64,000 nucleotides of DNA from Hemicordylus capensis. Lineage: Eukaryota; Chordata; Lepidosauria; Squamata; Cordylidae. Position numbers and translations under genes: made by a program. Below are positions 1 to 11,377 of this stretch, in pieces (within the stretch, counting starts at the first letter, position 1; each line of letters starts with the position of its first letter). The stretch is taken from assembly GCF_027244095.1 (NCBI RefSeq), contig NC_069665.1, positions 2,606,501 through 2,670,500 of the forward strand, written 5' to 3'. The notes under the pieces were generated by a model. That model searched no databases. It saw nothing but the letters and a program-made list of their open reading frames with translations, and was not told where the DNA came from.

Positions 1-85
1 ATTTGTTTGACTGATTTTTATACCGCCTTTCATGAAAACAATCTCAAGGTGGTTTACAAAATATTTAACGCAACATAAAATATAA
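1..85 (-). repeat. LINE 3'-end-type repeat fragment
   Basis: Contains the pattern 'taccgccttt...ctcaaggtggtttacaaa', which recurs in variant form near 3,100, 10,300 and 34,720 and is the reverse complement of a LINE-type 3' terminus ('gtaaaccgcc...gggcggtatagaaat'). Family (CR1 or L2 kin) not resolved; cut by the window edge. Confidence 0.5.
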
Positions 86-119
86 GGAGAGAGAAATAAA
101 AGCAATACCATTGTGGGCG

Positions 120-1310
120 TTTATTGCAGACTACCCAGCCAAGCAGAAGACATGGATGCTTACTAAATGCTTCCTTAGACCACTAAACTCTCAAAGAGGC
201 AGGCTTTACTAGTAATGGGGGACTTCCATTATCCTGCTGGAAATCTAACTCTAAGAGTTGGAGGTTCAAGATGTTCTTGGACTCCCTTGTTGACAACTCC
301 ACCTTTCAGAAGGTGGAAGGAAGAACAAAGAGGTCCGTTATCCTGGAGATCATCCTTACCAACAGAGAAGAGTTGACTGGGGAAGTCAAATTGTGTGTGG
401 CGGGGAGCCCTGGGGAAAAGTGACCCTGCCATCTTGAGATTCACGATTGCAAGGGAAGGAAAAACTTCAGAAAGTACCCTGGAAATCAGGAAAGCAGACT
501 TGAACAAGCACCGAGAAAAAAACTAGATAGGATTCCATGGCTAGAAATCTTAAAGGGGAAAAAGAGCAGAAGAGATTCTAAAAAGCAGGAGGCTGGAGAC
601 ACAGTCACAGAACAAAGGCACAGCCAGAAACAATTCCCATGAGAAGGAAAAATGGGAGCAATCTCAAGAAACCAGCATGGAGAACTCTCTACACAGCTGA
701 GAAGCAAAAAGGACATTTATAGGAAATGGAAGGTGGGAAGTAAGGAAGAGTACAAAAGAGAGGCCTGAGGGACAGTGTCAGGAAAGCGAAGGCTTAGAAG
801 GTGCCAAGACCCGTAACGGATGCTAGAAACAGCAAAAAGGGGGCCTTATGGAACAAGAGAAAGGTCAAGGAAGTGGCATTTCTCTTGCTTGGAGAGGATG
901 GTGGAATAGTAGCCATTGACAGAGAGAAGACAGAACTCCTTAATGCCCACTTTGCATCGGTCTTCTTCCACAAGGCAAATGTGGCCCCAGGTGGCAGACC
1001 AATGCATAGATGAAGACGGGAGGGAAATGTGCCTCAAGACAGGTAAAGAGGTGGTAAGAGAACACCTAGGTACCTTAAATGGGTCTCCAGCCCCAGATGG
1101 ATTGCACCTCTGGGTACCAAAGGGGCTTGCAGATGCGACCGTGGAACCACTCCCTTGGAGAACTCTTGGAGAATGGGTGAGGTTCTGCAGGCCTGGGGGG
1201 TCAGCAGATGTGGTCTTGACTTCAAAAAGAGGGGAAAGGAGGAGCTGGGAAACCAGATACCTGGCAAGAATGTATAACAGATTATTATGTTGTCTGTCTG
1301 TGGTTGCTTA
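120..1310 (+). pseudogene. CR1-type LINE ORF2 remnant (endonuclease to start of RT)
   Basis: Plus-strand frames carry decayed CR1 ORF2 protein. At about 215-410 there is an endonuclease-end signature (GDFHYPAGN, then a stretch resembling 'EGRTKRSVILEIILTNREEL'). At about 720-1000 the linker before the reverse transcriptase is visible: KEEYKRE, then NSKKG, then EKTELLNAHFASVFF, which matches the CR1 consensus '(K)AEVLNAFFASVFT'. Several stops and frame changes break it, so it is a dead 5'- and 3'-truncated LINE copy. No host gene is implied. The CR1 assignment rests on recalled CR1 protein motifs. Confidence 0.75.
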
Positions 1311-1435
1311 GAAATGGAGCTGGTGGTTTGTAGGAGCCAGCATGAGTTGCAAAAGTACATCCACGAAGGTGGAGACAGGAATGGGAAGGCTCTTCCATCT
1401 GCTTCTGCAACAAATGTGTGATTCCCTTCAGTCTA

Positions 1436-1700
1436 TGGGAAGAGAACTGGTTGTAGTAGCAAGCATTAATGGCTTGTAATTAATGCTTTTTGCTAAGCAG
1501 GGTCTGCCCTGGTTTGTATTTGAATGGGAAACTACATGTGAGCACCATAAGGTCCCCTTCGGGGATGGGGCTGCTCTGGGGAAAGCATCTGTTCCAAGGT
1601 CCCTCCCTGGCAGCATCTCCAGATAGGGATGGGAGAGACTCCTGCCTGTAACCTTAGCTGCCAGTCTGTGTAGACACTCCTGAACTAGATGGACTTCCTA
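1436..1700 (+). repeat. Composite SINE with 5S-rRNA-like and tRNA-like head
   Basis: Contains 'gctaagcagggtctgccctgg' followed by 'tgaatgggaaac', which is very close to the internal promoter region of 5S rRNA. Then come the shared SINE body 'ccctggcagcatctccag' and the tail 'ccagtctgtgtagac...gaactagatggac'. Plus orientation. Related copies lie at 3,163-3,470, 11,378-11,700 and 18,268-18,578, all reversed. Confidence 0.7.
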
Positions 1701-3090
1701 TGCCCCTAAAGTCTGCTCTAGATGGCTCTGTAGCTTCATAGCCACGTGGCTTCCCACACCATTTTGGGCTCATATCCAGGAATCACAGACCGTGTGGCAA
1801 ACAAATGGCATAAAATCGTTTCGTGTCGGGGATCCGGAGTTTTATGTTAGCTGTCCTCTTTTCTTGGAGCATTCAGGTTACAAGGACTGCTGGAAGGGGA
1901 AAGAGTCTGCTGTTTCACTCCCCCGGGCACCTTCCGATTATTACATCTGCAGTTCTGCTCACTCATCATGACCTGACAGGAAGGAAAGTAATGGAAGGTG
2001 AAGGGTAAGCAAGGTAACCATCAAATTGCAGCTGCTCAGAGAGGCTACTAATGGGCAATTGTGGGATTTTGAGGCAGAAGTCTGGTCCATGCTAGGGTGG
2101 GGGTGAGAGAAGAGCTGTTTCTAGAAGCAGCAAAGGCTGCCTAAATGGACCAGGCTTTTGTAGTGCGGGAACATGGAAGCTTCCAGAATCGCATCTCTGC
2201 TCTTCTCTGTGCAACGACAGGTGTGTCTCCAAGATCACTTCCCGGGATCAGCTGGATTCGTTGATCATGCTCAATGGGAACTCCTTTTCTGAGCGTCTCT
2301 CCTTATGACAGGAGGAGGCTTTTTGCCATTCCTAGGACGAGGATGGAAAGCAAGAGCCGAGAAATGAGTCACGGCATTTCAGCATCACTCCAAATTGAGC
2401 TTAGCAACCCTTCAAATTCACGAGCAAAATCTGCTCTCCAATTATTTTCCGCCGCTCCTCTCTCTAGTGAATCCTCTTCCCTTGCCAAGGAACGGATGTC
2501 TTTGGCCCAGCCAACCTTACAAGCACCATTTTTGCTCCATGGCAACACTAAGTGGGAAGGGTCAAAGTGCCGTCAAAGCGTGATTCAAACATTATGTTGC
2601 ACACATATGTGCACGTGACTGTACATATAGACATGCATTCATTTAAAATATATATATATATCTAGGTACAGAACCCTCCGGTGCAGAAGGGTACTGCAAT
2701 GAAAGTGTACTGCTGTACATGCATTGAACATAATGTGTGGGTGGCTGTATACATTTGTGCAGATTTGTGTGCGCACACACTGTACACAAAGTGCACACAT
2801 ATGGAACACAAGCATGTAGACAAGACTGTAGTCCAACACCCTCTCCCAAATGTCAGGACTGCCCATTCCACCAACTTTTATACATAAATGCTACTTTTCA
2901 GAATAAAAAGTGTGTCTCTGAGCAAAACATCTTGCCTTCTAGCATTTAGCTGGACCTCTGATGATCTGGTTCTGCACTAAGTCTCCAAGGAAGGGGTTCT
3001 GGAGCTCTGCACACCATGGACAGCTCCATGTGCCGGGAGTGCTGAGCTAGTGCTGAGCAGGATTACAGCTGTCAGGATGCTGAGTCACTA
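1701..3090. other. Unassigned stretch
   Basis: No gene or well-supported repeat recognised. It holds a short (TA)n run near 2,648-2,662 and an AC/TG-rich tract at about 2,590-2,830. Short open frames here lack homology that I recognise and look like chance frames. Confidence 0.5.
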
Positions 3091-3158
3091 CAACAACAAC
3101 AAATATTTATATACCACTTTGCAACAAAAGTTTCCAAAGTGGTTTACATAGAGAAATA
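3091..3158 (-). repeat. LINE 3'-end-type repeat fragment
   Basis: The pattern '(caa)n atatttatataccactttgcaac...aaagtggtttaca' is the reversed LINE-tail motif also seen at 1-85. It is followed directly by a reversed SINE. Confidence 0.5.
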
Positions 3159-3162
3159 ATAC

Positions 3163-3470
3163 ATAGGAAACTGCCATATACTGAGTCAGACCATTGGTCT
3201 ATCTAGCTCAGTATTGTCTTCACAGACTGGCAGCGGCTTCTCCAAGGTTGCAAGCAGGAGTCTCTCTCAGCCCTATCTTGGAGAAGCTGCCAGGGAGGGA
3301 ACTTGAAACGAAACGTTCTGCTCTTCCCAGAGCAGCTTCATCCCCTGAGGGGAATATCTTGCAGTGCTCACACTTCTACTCTCCCATTCATATGCAACCA
3401 GGGCAGACCCTGCTTAGCTATGGGGACAAGTCATGCTTGCTACCACAAGACCAGCTCTCCTCTCCCTAAA
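3163..3470 (-). repeat. Composite 5S/tRNA SINE, near full length
   Basis: Reading the minus strand, the order is a 5S-like segment ('agctaagcagggtctgccctgg...aatgggag'), a tRNA-like remnant ending 'ccctggcagc', the shared body 'atctccaagatagggctgagagagactcc'-like sequence, and the tail 'tgactcagtatatggcag' (here as its complement at 3,163-3,215). This is one of the better preserved copies and shows the 5S-like and tRNA-like parts in one unit. Confidence 0.7.
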
Positions 3471-3665
3471 TAAGCAAGATGGCTCCCTGTCCCTAAAGGA
3501 CTTACATTCTGAAAAAAGAAACATAAGATAGACACCAGTAACAGCCACTGGAGGGGTGCTGTGCTGGGGATGGATAGGGCCAGTTGCTCTCCCCCTGCTA
3601 AATATAAGAGAACCACTCCTTTGAAAAGGTGCCTCTCTGCCAAGTTAGCAGGGGCGTCCTCCCTG
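3471..3665 (-). repeat. LINE-tailed dispersed repeat
   Basis: Shares long similarity with 10,380-10,545, 34,780-34,912 and 52,215-52,345 ('aagatagacaccagcaacag...actggagg...gctgtgctggggatggatagggccagtt...ccccctgctaaat'). The family end is the LINE-type tail seen at 10,300. It may be a SINE or a LINE 3' UTR; name unknown. Confidence 0.6.
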
Positions 3666-3783
3666 CCTACCTTGTCCTGAGGGAGCACGGGTCTAAAGTC
3701 GGGACTGGGAGAATTAGGAGCTCACCAGGAGTTCAACCAGGCAGCCAGGCTGGATCCAGGAGGGCCAGACAGGAGCCAGAAGG

Positions 3784-3856
3784 CCAATGTGGCTGGGGAT
3801 GATGGGAATTGTAGTCCAACAACATCTGGGGACCCATGTCTGGGGACGCCTGATTC
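3784..3856. repeat. Half of a palindromic hAT MITE
   Basis: 'gatgatgggaattgtagtcc' followed by 'aacaacatctggggaccca' is the right arm of the palindromic MITE family seen complete at 14,299-14,415 and 34,084-34,213. Confidence 0.55.
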
Positions 3857-3914
3857 ACACCATCATCTGTCAATGAACAGATTCAAGAATGTGACCACGC
3901 AGCAGAAGGGTGGT

Positions 3915-4095
3915 CTCATTCTTGAAGGCATTCTGCAAAATTTTTATCTGCTTTTTACTCATCAAGATTTTAACCTGTTTTATTAATTTTAACTGTTTTA
4001 TATTGGTTTTTATATTTGTTATGTTTTAACTTGTACACTGCCTGGGGATTTCTATATCAGACGGTATAGAAATGTGATGGATAGATAGACTGCCC
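3915..4095 (+). repeat. LINE 3' UTR fragment
   Basis: T-rich 'ttttaactgttttatattgg' leads to 'acactgcctggggatttc...cggtatagaaatg' and a short GATA-rich tail, typical of an L2/CR1-like LINE 3' end. The same T-rich leader precedes the tail at 53,600-53,710. Confidence 0.5.
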
Positions 4096-5099
4096 ATGAA
4101 CAGCCTCACATTGATACTCAGTGCCACCTTTGATGCAGCTTTTAACTCCAAGCACAGGCCTTCTGCAAAAATAGCATGATTGCATCAAATATTGATAGAA
4201 ACTGCATTCCAATAAGGACATAAGTCCCTGGTACATAAGGGAGGAAATGCTTGCACAGTAACCTTTCACAGAATTGCCAGAACAAAATGAGCTGATTTTC
4301 TCTCTCTCTCTCTCTCCAGTCTGAGAAGTCTGTTCCTGGTGAGGAAACTGTATTTCATCAGAGACTGTAATTCCTCTGAATGGAAAAGTCCTCCCAAGAG
4401 GAAGCAGGAAGCAGATTGCTGGAGACCACAAGCAAAAAATTCCACTTTCATCCATCTCACCCAGGAAAGTCAACTGGAGAGGCCATTTCCCCATAAAGTT
4501 CTCCATTGCTTCTTCCTATTTCCAACCTATAGTTTAGCAAAGTGGTTGTCCACATAAACACAAAGTGACCATCCACCCATAACATAAAGAAACCAGATGA
4601 CAACCATCCATCTCCACAAGATGATTGGTTTGTCACCTTCCTTTGAAGGGCTTGGATCCCCTTGACTGCTGTTTTAAGAGGCCAGGCCTAGATGGACAAA
4701 TCCTCTAGCAAGCATTGCATCTGGAGTCTTCCATGAGCACCTCAGGACCAGCACTCGGTTTCTTCTTGCTTGCTCTGGACATTGAAGGGCCATGCTTAAG
4801 TCAGTCAGCCTATGAAGACAAATGTTCTTAAAACCTGCTAAAGCTCTCATGTTGGGGATGACTGTTTTTGTGACTTTCTTCTGAAAAGCAATTGGGGATC
4901 TCTAGCAGGCTCACCAAGCAATGTTTTCTAAGATTCCTTGGCAGAAATTAAATTGATATCAAACTGACAGAGGTTTGTAATGAAAATCTGCCTTTAAGTT
5001 CTTCCTTCTAATGAACAGACCCTTTGCTCAGCTTCCTTAATAACTGTCTTCAGTTCTGTGTGCCAGCAGTCTCTTCATTTCGGATAAGCTTTCTGGTGC
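4096..5099. other. Unassigned stretch
   Basis: Only a (TC)n run at about 4,291-4,317 stands out. The minus-strand frames across it pass through this microsatellite and resemble no protein I know. Confidence 0.5.
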
Positions 5100-5102
5100 T
5101 TT

Positions 5103-5410
5103 GGGGCCATAGCTCAGACGTAGAGCATCTGCTTTGCATGCAGAAGGCCCCAGGTGTAATCCCTGGCAGCATCTCCAAGAAAGGGCTGAGAGAGATTCCT
5201 GCCTGATGCCTTGGGAAGCTGCTGCCAGTCATTGTAGACCAGGCCTGCTCAACTTAGGCCCCCCAGATGTTTTTGGACAACAACTCCCACAATCCCCAGC
5301 CACAGTGGCCAATAGCCAGGGATTATGGGAGTTGTAGGCCAACATCTGTAGGAGGGCCGAAGTTGAGCAGCCCTGGTGTAGACCATACTGCATGAGATGG
5401 GCATTTCATT
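5103..5410 (+). repeat. tRNA-Ala-headed SINE split by a hAT MITE
   Basis: The head 'gggccatagctcag...gtagagcatctg' and 'tttgcatgcagaaggcccca' reproduces tRNA-Ala(TGC) including the anticodon loop and a B-box-like 'ggtgtaatccc'. The shared body follows from 'ctggcagcatctccaag'. The SINE is interrupted at 5,240-5,375 by a MITE and resumes with 'catactgcatgagatggg'. Confidence 0.75.
5240..5375. mobile_element. Palindromic hAT MITE inside a SINE
   Basis: The ends are 'caggcctgctcaacttaggc' and its inverted partner '...cgaagttgagcagccctg'. The two arms are near-inverted copies ('ggccccccagatgt...' and '...catctgtaggagggcc'). It is flanked by ttgtagac (5,232-5,239) and gtgtagac (5,376-5,383), an 8-bp target duplication with one mismatch, as expected of hAT elements. 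At 136 bp it encodes nothing and must have moved with a transposase supplied in trans. Confidence 0.8.
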
Positions 5411-5865
5411 TTCCAAAGGCTCAAGCCGGCAGCATGCAAGGAACTCTTCATGCATCACACTTTTTAGGTGTGCACCTAAAAACAAAGTATGAAGGTGCTT
5501 GGAAAGAGGGCTCCCATTCAGACAGGCTGCTGAGTAGCACAGCTGGGTGGGTTACTGTGCCATGTGTGAACTGGCTGTAGGAATCTAGGAATGATGATCG
5601 GGGCTTATTCCAATGTTCTGTCCCCCTGCCGGAATCCCTACCTGTTGGGAAGGGAGGAGGAACTGGTTTGGAAGACACCAGGGCCCAGTTTGGATTGTAC
5701 ATCTGAACAATCCTGCATACTGCATGATTAGGGGTGTGCACACCCTGTACTCATTCCTGGCATGTTTCCCCCCTTCTCTGAATTTTGTGTGGGCAGGATG
5801 TGACTCCTCCAAACATCAATGTGGTGTTTCGAGTGCATGTGAAGGGCAAATTGCATGAACTACTA
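5411..5865. other. Unassigned stretch
   Basis: I see no gene or clear repeat here. The frames are short and mutually overlapping. Confidence 0.5.
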
Positions 5866-6175
5866 AGGGTGTGCACAGAACCGGTTCAAAGAACTGGTGG
5901 TTCTGTTGGTTTGAGGGCAGTGGGGTGCCACTTTAAGAGCAGAGGAGGGTGAACTTACCCCTCCTGCTGCTTCCCCCCCCCCGCCAGTGTCCATCTTTTG
6001 GAAAGCCCATTGGGGTGGTGGCATACCTCCCTGCCGCCCCATTGCCCCCGTTGGAGACTTCCAGACACCAGCAGGGGGAAAGTGGCAGCAGGGGTAAGTG
6101 ACCCTCCCTCACTCTTAAAGCAGCAACCCCGCCGCCTTTGAGGCCCCCCCACCCCACGGTTCTGTGCACATCCCT
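5866..6175. mobile_element. 310-bp element with terminal inverted repeats (unclassified DNA MITE)
   Basis: The left end 'agggtgtgcacagaaccggt' and the right end '...ggttctgtgcacatccct' are inverted copies of each other over about 18 bp. The interior is G/C-rich and noncoding. I could not fix a target-site duplication ('ctacta' before, 'gttaac' after), so the superfamily is open. A related left half starts at 19,461. Confidence 0.65.
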
Positions 6176-7303
6176 GTTAACTACCCCTGCTCTGCTATTA
6201 GAAGAAGGGGAGCTGGCATCGGGAGAGGAATGGGGTGCATTTGTGCACATCCCTAACTGGGCAGTAAGCAGGCTGCCATGCATGCATCATCTGAACTGAC
6301 CCAAGACCGTGAAGATCTTGGGTCACAGGCAAATGTGAGTGACTATGGGAGACTATTTTTGAGATGATCTGCAATCACACCTGTTATATTCATATCGAAG
6401 GACACATTATGCAGAGACGGTGTGTTCTGCCAACACATTTCCCCAGTAAATTCCATCTTCAACCTCTCAACCCACAACCCAACCACACACACTACTTTCC
6501 CCTAGAGTAGAAAAGGAGCAAGCAAGCAAGTAACACTGAAATAAATGTTTAAAAATCAGCAAGTGTTAGATATTTGGGAGAGACATTCCCTGAAAATAAT
6601 ACTGCACAGAGGAAGCAGGATTTAAATTATTCTCCTACATCTGGGGAAGGATTGCATTGCATCTCGTGTTTGCTGGTTTCAGAAGGAGCAGGGAAATGCC
6701 AGGCTCTGGGCATGAAAGCAAATTCTTGGGTGGGGGTGGGGACACACACATGAAATGTTGGCTGCTTCACAGAAGGATGGATCAATGTGGAAAACAGATC
6801 TGTCTGCAGGACATCTGGCTATTCATGGTGCTTAATAAAACAATGTTCCTCTCACAGAGCCCGTCTGGAGGAAAAGATCTTGAGCTGTTAGCCGCTGTCC
6901 ATGGTACAGGCTTCTGTCTGCTCAGTGCAACCCGAAAAAATATTACTAACTAGTCAACGAGGCCCATTGTTGACCGGGCCATGTCATTTTGCATAGATTA
7001 CACTTATAGGAAAGTTCAAGAAATTAAATATATGTAATAGATTATTTTATTAATGTGGTGAGAAAAGGGAAGTAAAAGAGCAGTTTGGAATTGGTAGGAT
7101 TTTGACATGTATAGGATTTCAGCTTCAAACATTCATTTTATTGACTTATATGGTAGATTTGAATCATAGTACAGCTGAATATGAGAAAGATGTTCTACTT
7201 CTCTTGGGCATGGTTTTTTTAAATTATTGATCTGGTGACAGCATGAGAAATCTGTTCAGAACAACAGTTAACACCTGAGGATTATATTCAGAATTTCTGC
7301 TAC
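6176..7303. other. Unassigned stretch
   Basis: Contains a short orphan end of the 5,866-type element ('gtgcacatccctaa' near 6,242). Otherwise no gene or repeat is recognised. Confidence 0.5.
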
Positions 7304-7323
7304 AACACACACACACACACACA

Positions 7324-7389
<66 letters not shown>
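7304..7389. repeat. Compound (CA)n(CT)n microsatellite
   Basis: About 11 CA units are followed by about 31 CT units without interruption. A 94-aa minus-strand frame across it is a product of the RE-repeat reading and not a gene. Confidence 0.95.
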
Positions 7390-7395
<6 letters not shown>

Positions 7396-7879
7396 CATAT
7401 TCTGGTGTAAAATGCATTTCATTCAGCAAATTTAAGTGGCAGGATTGTGTACAGTATGCAAAATATGGTAACTGTGGATAATTGGGAAGCATGATACCAC
7501 AAACAAGCTCTTCAAAATATATAATAGATAAATCTGTATATAGAGCTTTCAAAGTTATTCACCTACATTATCTTGTCACCTTTGTGGAGAAGGTCAGTAT
7601 TATTATGCCCATATTGCAGATGCAAGAGAATGGATTCCGTCAGGCCAGCTAGTGAGTGCTTAGCTCTTTCGTTTACCAGTGTCATTCAAAATATGTTTTA
7701 AATTGGATCTCACCTCTGCTGCTCACTTTGCCTTGTTACTGCTCTGCTGCTTTCAGCTTATTCTATTCTGTTCTGTTAGGGACGCTATAGCAGTTGCACG
7801 AGAAAATCGCCAAGGTCCCTTCCAACTCTGAGAAACAGTGATGCCCAAGACTACTCTTGGCATATAGCATATGTCTTAA
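7390..7879. other. Unassigned stretch
   Basis: Nothing recognisable apart from AT-rich single-copy-looking sequence. Confidence 0.4.
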
Positions 7880-8130
7880 GAAGCACCTCTGCCTATTCCA
7901 TATACTGAGATAATTAGAGGGAGCTCTGGTCCAAAGTCCTTATGTGACAGAGAGTAGTAGCCTGCTGATAATGAGAAGCAGGGCCTTCTCTGTAGGGGCA
8001 CCCTGATTGTGGAACTCTCTCTCCAAAGCTCCCTGCCAAACCAGCTCATTAAAAACATGTTAAAAAAATATTTTTAAACATAACCTTTCTGTTTAAGAGG
8101 GAAGCCGCTATAAAACACTTTCTTTTTCCA
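7880..8130 (+). repeat. L2-type LINE, end of ORF2 and 3' UTR
   Basis: 'gagaagcagggccttctctg', then 'gtggaactctctctcc', then 'aaagctccctgccaaacc' is the familiar end of L2-like ORF2 in vertebrates (a ...EKRAFSVGAP...VELSL... type reading). A T/A-rich 3' UTR follows. Confidence 0.55.
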
Positions 8131-8142
8131 GTGGACCAGGGT

Positions 8143-8152
8143 GTCTGTGTGT

Positions 8153-8187
<35 letters not shown>
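8143..8187. repeat. (GT)n microsatellite
   Basis: About 20 GT units with two interruptions ('gtct'). Confidence 0.95.
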
Positions 8188-8188
<1 letters not shown>

Positions 8189-9484
8189 CTGCATGAGCTA
8201 GCATAAGTAGTTATGATTTTTTCAATCTGTTGGACAGTTCTTTCTTTCTATACAAACATGATATTACAACATAGATGATGTCTATTGATTAATGTATTTT
8301 TCAAAACCTTAATATACACATAGAAAGATGTTTGGAAAACTGGATTGTATCGGTGGCCTATTCCCTTTTATTGAAATATAACTGGGGAAGCTTCCTCATT
8401 TCAGCTGTTGTCCATGACTTCTCTACGTTGCCCTAAAGAGTGAAGAAAGAGGCCTTATTCTTCCAGATCCCAATGGCACATACAAGATTTATAACAAAAT
8501 TCATACCACAGCTTTCTGTTTTATCTTTTAGAGCCATAGCCAATACACATCCATAATATCTCTAATTAACACATTTATCATTTACCAGCACTCCTTTAAC
8601 CTAGAAGAGGTTTTCTGTCTTCCTTTGCTGCAGTTGACTGGCATTTATATGTGCAGTTCAAATGTGTTGCTTTATACTGTGTTACCAGCAACCCTGGAGG
8701 TCTCCATTGGTACCATGCATGGAAAGGGACAAATCTTAACATAAGTGAGAAAATAAGCAAGCAAGCACACATTTCCTGCCCCTGGGGTCTATATCCCCTT
8801 GGTTACGCTGTGTGGTGAAGATGCCTGGGGAAGGAGGAAACTGAAAAAATCTTTCCCTATGTGACTTTAAGCAACTTATTATGATTGAAAATAGCAACAA
8901 TGAGAGTGAAATATAAATCTGGCCACATGAGGTCACCTTCCAAAAAAAGAAAACCAACCTTTAAACATCAGAAAAAATAGAAAGGCAGATAAAATATTAG
9001 CCAAGTTGTCTTTTCAAAAAAAGAAGATGTAAACAATTGGTTGGGAAGAAAATGTCTAACCAGGTCAGCTAGGCTGAGTTTTTTTGGCCTTGTGGGGAGG
9101 ACGCCTTGCCTTCCTTTGTTGAGTGTGCATGGCCTGAAGCAGCAACAGTGATCAGATTTGTTGGTCCTTTCCTCCTCCAGTTTAAAAATGCCGAACTGCA
9201 AGGGAAGCTGGCATAGACCAACGCCTGGTACATCCCAACGCCTGGATATCTTCCCCTGTTATCTATTCAGCCACAATACTTAGACGTAAGGCCAGATTAG
9301 ATTACCATGATGAATTGTTAATCAGCCTTATTCCATTGAATATCTTCCAAATTGTTTCACTCCAGTTTACATTTTGTTGGAAGATGATGGGGCTTTATTG
9401 GCAGCTGCAAAGGAAGTGACCAACAGCTGTTTTGCAGAACCAGCTAGGGACGTGGAGAGATGCAGGATTCTGTCGCCTCACAGG
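8188..9484. other. Unassigned stretch
   Basis: AT-rich sequence without a recognisable gene, RNA or repeat. Minus-strand frames of 73-77 aa show no recognisable motif. Confidence 0.5.
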
Positions 9485-9664
9485 AATGTAGGAAGCTGCT
9501 ATAGACCGAGTCAGAACATTGGTCCATCTAGCTCAGTATTGTCTTCACAGACTGTCAGCGGCTTCTCCAAGGTTGCAGGCAGGAATCTCTCTCAGCCCTA
9601 CCTTGGAGATGCTGCCAGGGAGGGAACCTGGGACCTTCTTCATGTAAAGCAGATGCTCTAGGAA
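9485..9664 (-). repeat. tRNA-headed SINE, reversed
   Basis: The complement of the SINE tail ('aggaagctgctatagaccga') is at the left, the body is in the middle, and the tRNA-like head 'catgtaaagcagatgctcta' closes the right side. A degraded second copy follows at about 9,779-9,870. Confidence 0.75.
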
Positions 9665-9870
9665 ATGTACTAAAATGAATGAAAGCGAATGCCCACTGAA
9701 AAGCCCTAGTTCCTTCCAAAGGGCCATAGGAATGCTCTGAATTTCTGAATGGCCAATGGATTCCTCGAGATTCAACCAAGGAAACTGCCATCTATTGTGG
9801 CAGAGCCTTCTACTGAGTCAGACCCTTGGAGGTCCATCTAGCCCTGACTTGTCTCCCCACAGTGGCAGTG

Positions 9871-10288
9871 GCCAAGGACTGAGAGTAAGAGAGTCAACAC
9901 CGAGGTGGTGTTTTTAAGCAAGAATGAAACGGTAGTTGTGACACCGTTGGGGGAATGGCCACGATCCCAAGACTCATGCAACTCATTTGATACACCTAGG
10001 GAAAGGGGTTGGGCTTGCATGGCTCAAGCAGAATCTTCCCATGCCTCTCACAAAGCATCATTAAAACATCACCCAGAAGCCATTAGAGATTGGGCTTTGG
10101 GGGTCTGCTGTTTCCCCACCCCCCAAAATCATCCTTCTGGATGACTGAGCCTCTTAATTCTCATGCTGGTCACTCCTAATACATTTTATTTAGGAGTAAA
10201 AGCAGCAAGTCAAGTGGCTTGAGGTATGAAGCCTCGCAAGCTAAATTTCCACACGGTGTGCCTGCCTGTCCCATCATCTCTCTCTGGC
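9871..10288. other. Unassigned stretch
   Basis: No feature supported. Confidence 0.4.
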
Positions 10289-10545
10289 TTTGTGGCTTAT
10301 TTATTTATTTATTTGATTTCTATACTGCCCTTCCAAAAATGGCTCAGGGCAGTTTACACAGAGAATAATAAATAAGTAAGATGGCTCCCTGTCCCCAAAG
10401 GGGTCACAATCTAAAAAGAAACATAAGATAGACACCAGCAACAGTCACTGGAGGGATGCTGTGCTGGGGATGGATAGGGCCAGTTGCTCTCCCCCTGCTA
10501 AATAAAGAGAACCACCATGTTAAAATGAGCCTCTTTGCCAAGTTA
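10289..10545 (-). repeat. LINE-tailed dispersed repeat
   Basis: Begins with (ATTT)n and 'gatttctatactgcccttcc', then 'aaaaatggctcagggcagtt', then the same 'agatagacaccagcaacag' body as at 3,471-3,665. This copy best shows the LINE-type tail joined to that body. Confidence 0.65.
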
Positions 10546-11079
10546 GCTTATCCATTCACTCTTCAGGGATACTGGCTGAATGATCATGCCCTTTCCATGA
10601 TCAGCCCCTCTTCAAAGACATGCTCAGCAGCACACCAAGCAGAAAGGGGTCTATAAGCACCAAAGGCAGGTATCTAAATGTGAGGCTCAATTATTTCCCA
10701 ATTCCCCACCTGAATAGCTCCGTGCGGGAGCTCCATTGTCTGGTTCCTGAGCAAAGAGACAATGACTCTGTTAGAAATATTTCTGGAACATTTCTCTCTT
10801 TTCATTTGCTCTCCGTTTCTTTCTGAAGTGGCTCATCCCTGGATTATTATTTTTAAGAAATGTATTAGTATTAATGGCTGTAAAATGCGGTTCCTACATT
10901 TCAGGCCTTTGTCCTCTTCTGGGTTGCTGAGTACAGCCTGAGAGGTTAGTGGCTGATGGCGGTACTGAGATGCTCCAGTTGGCATTTGTCATGACTCCTA
11001 TCTGAGCCAGAGGGGGAGTGCAGAGTTCACTGGCATCAGTCCTTGACTGCAAGGCTAGTGGTTGGCTGCCACCATCCAC
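10546..11079. other. Unassigned stretch
   Basis: No feature supported. Confidence 0.4.
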
Positions 11080-11330
11080 TTAATTTAATTTAATTTAATT
11101 TAATTATTTTTCCATTTTATATCCCGCTGTTCCACCAAGGAGCCCAGAGTGGTGTACTACAGACTTAGGTTTCTCCTCACAACAACCCTGTGAAGTAGGT
11201 TAGGCTGAGAGAGAAGTGACTGGCCCAGAGTCACCCAGCAAGTCTCATGGCTGAATGGGGATTTGAACTCTCGGGTCTCCCTGGTCCTAGTCCAGCACTC
11301 TAACCACTACACCACGCTGGCTCTCATTTT
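11080..11330 (-). repeat. tRNA-derived SINE (second family)
   Basis: A (TTTAA)n-type tail is followed by 'tatcccgctgttccaccaag', 'cctcacaacaaccctgtgaa', and on the minus strand a tRNA-like head 'agccagcgtggtgtagtggt' ... 'gggttc/gagttc'-like B box. This is a common squamate SINE pattern. A second copy is at 35,225-35,425 and, in unit 2, at 52,661-52,862. Confidence 0.75.
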
Positions 11331-11377
11331 GATGTGGAAGAAACCACTCTGTCCACATAAGATTCTTGGGGGAGGTT

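Noticed and set aside
3395-3440. Possible 5S rRNA gene fragment
   Set aside because: Only the internal-promoter part is present, repeated in several SINE copies with the same body. It is not a 5S gene.
5103-5175. Possible functional tRNA-Ala gene
   Set aside because: The arms are imperfect and it continues directly into the SINE body; it is the head of a SINE.
7268-7552. 94-aa minus-strand frame with RE repeats
   Set aside because: Translation of the (CA)n(CT)n microsatellite.
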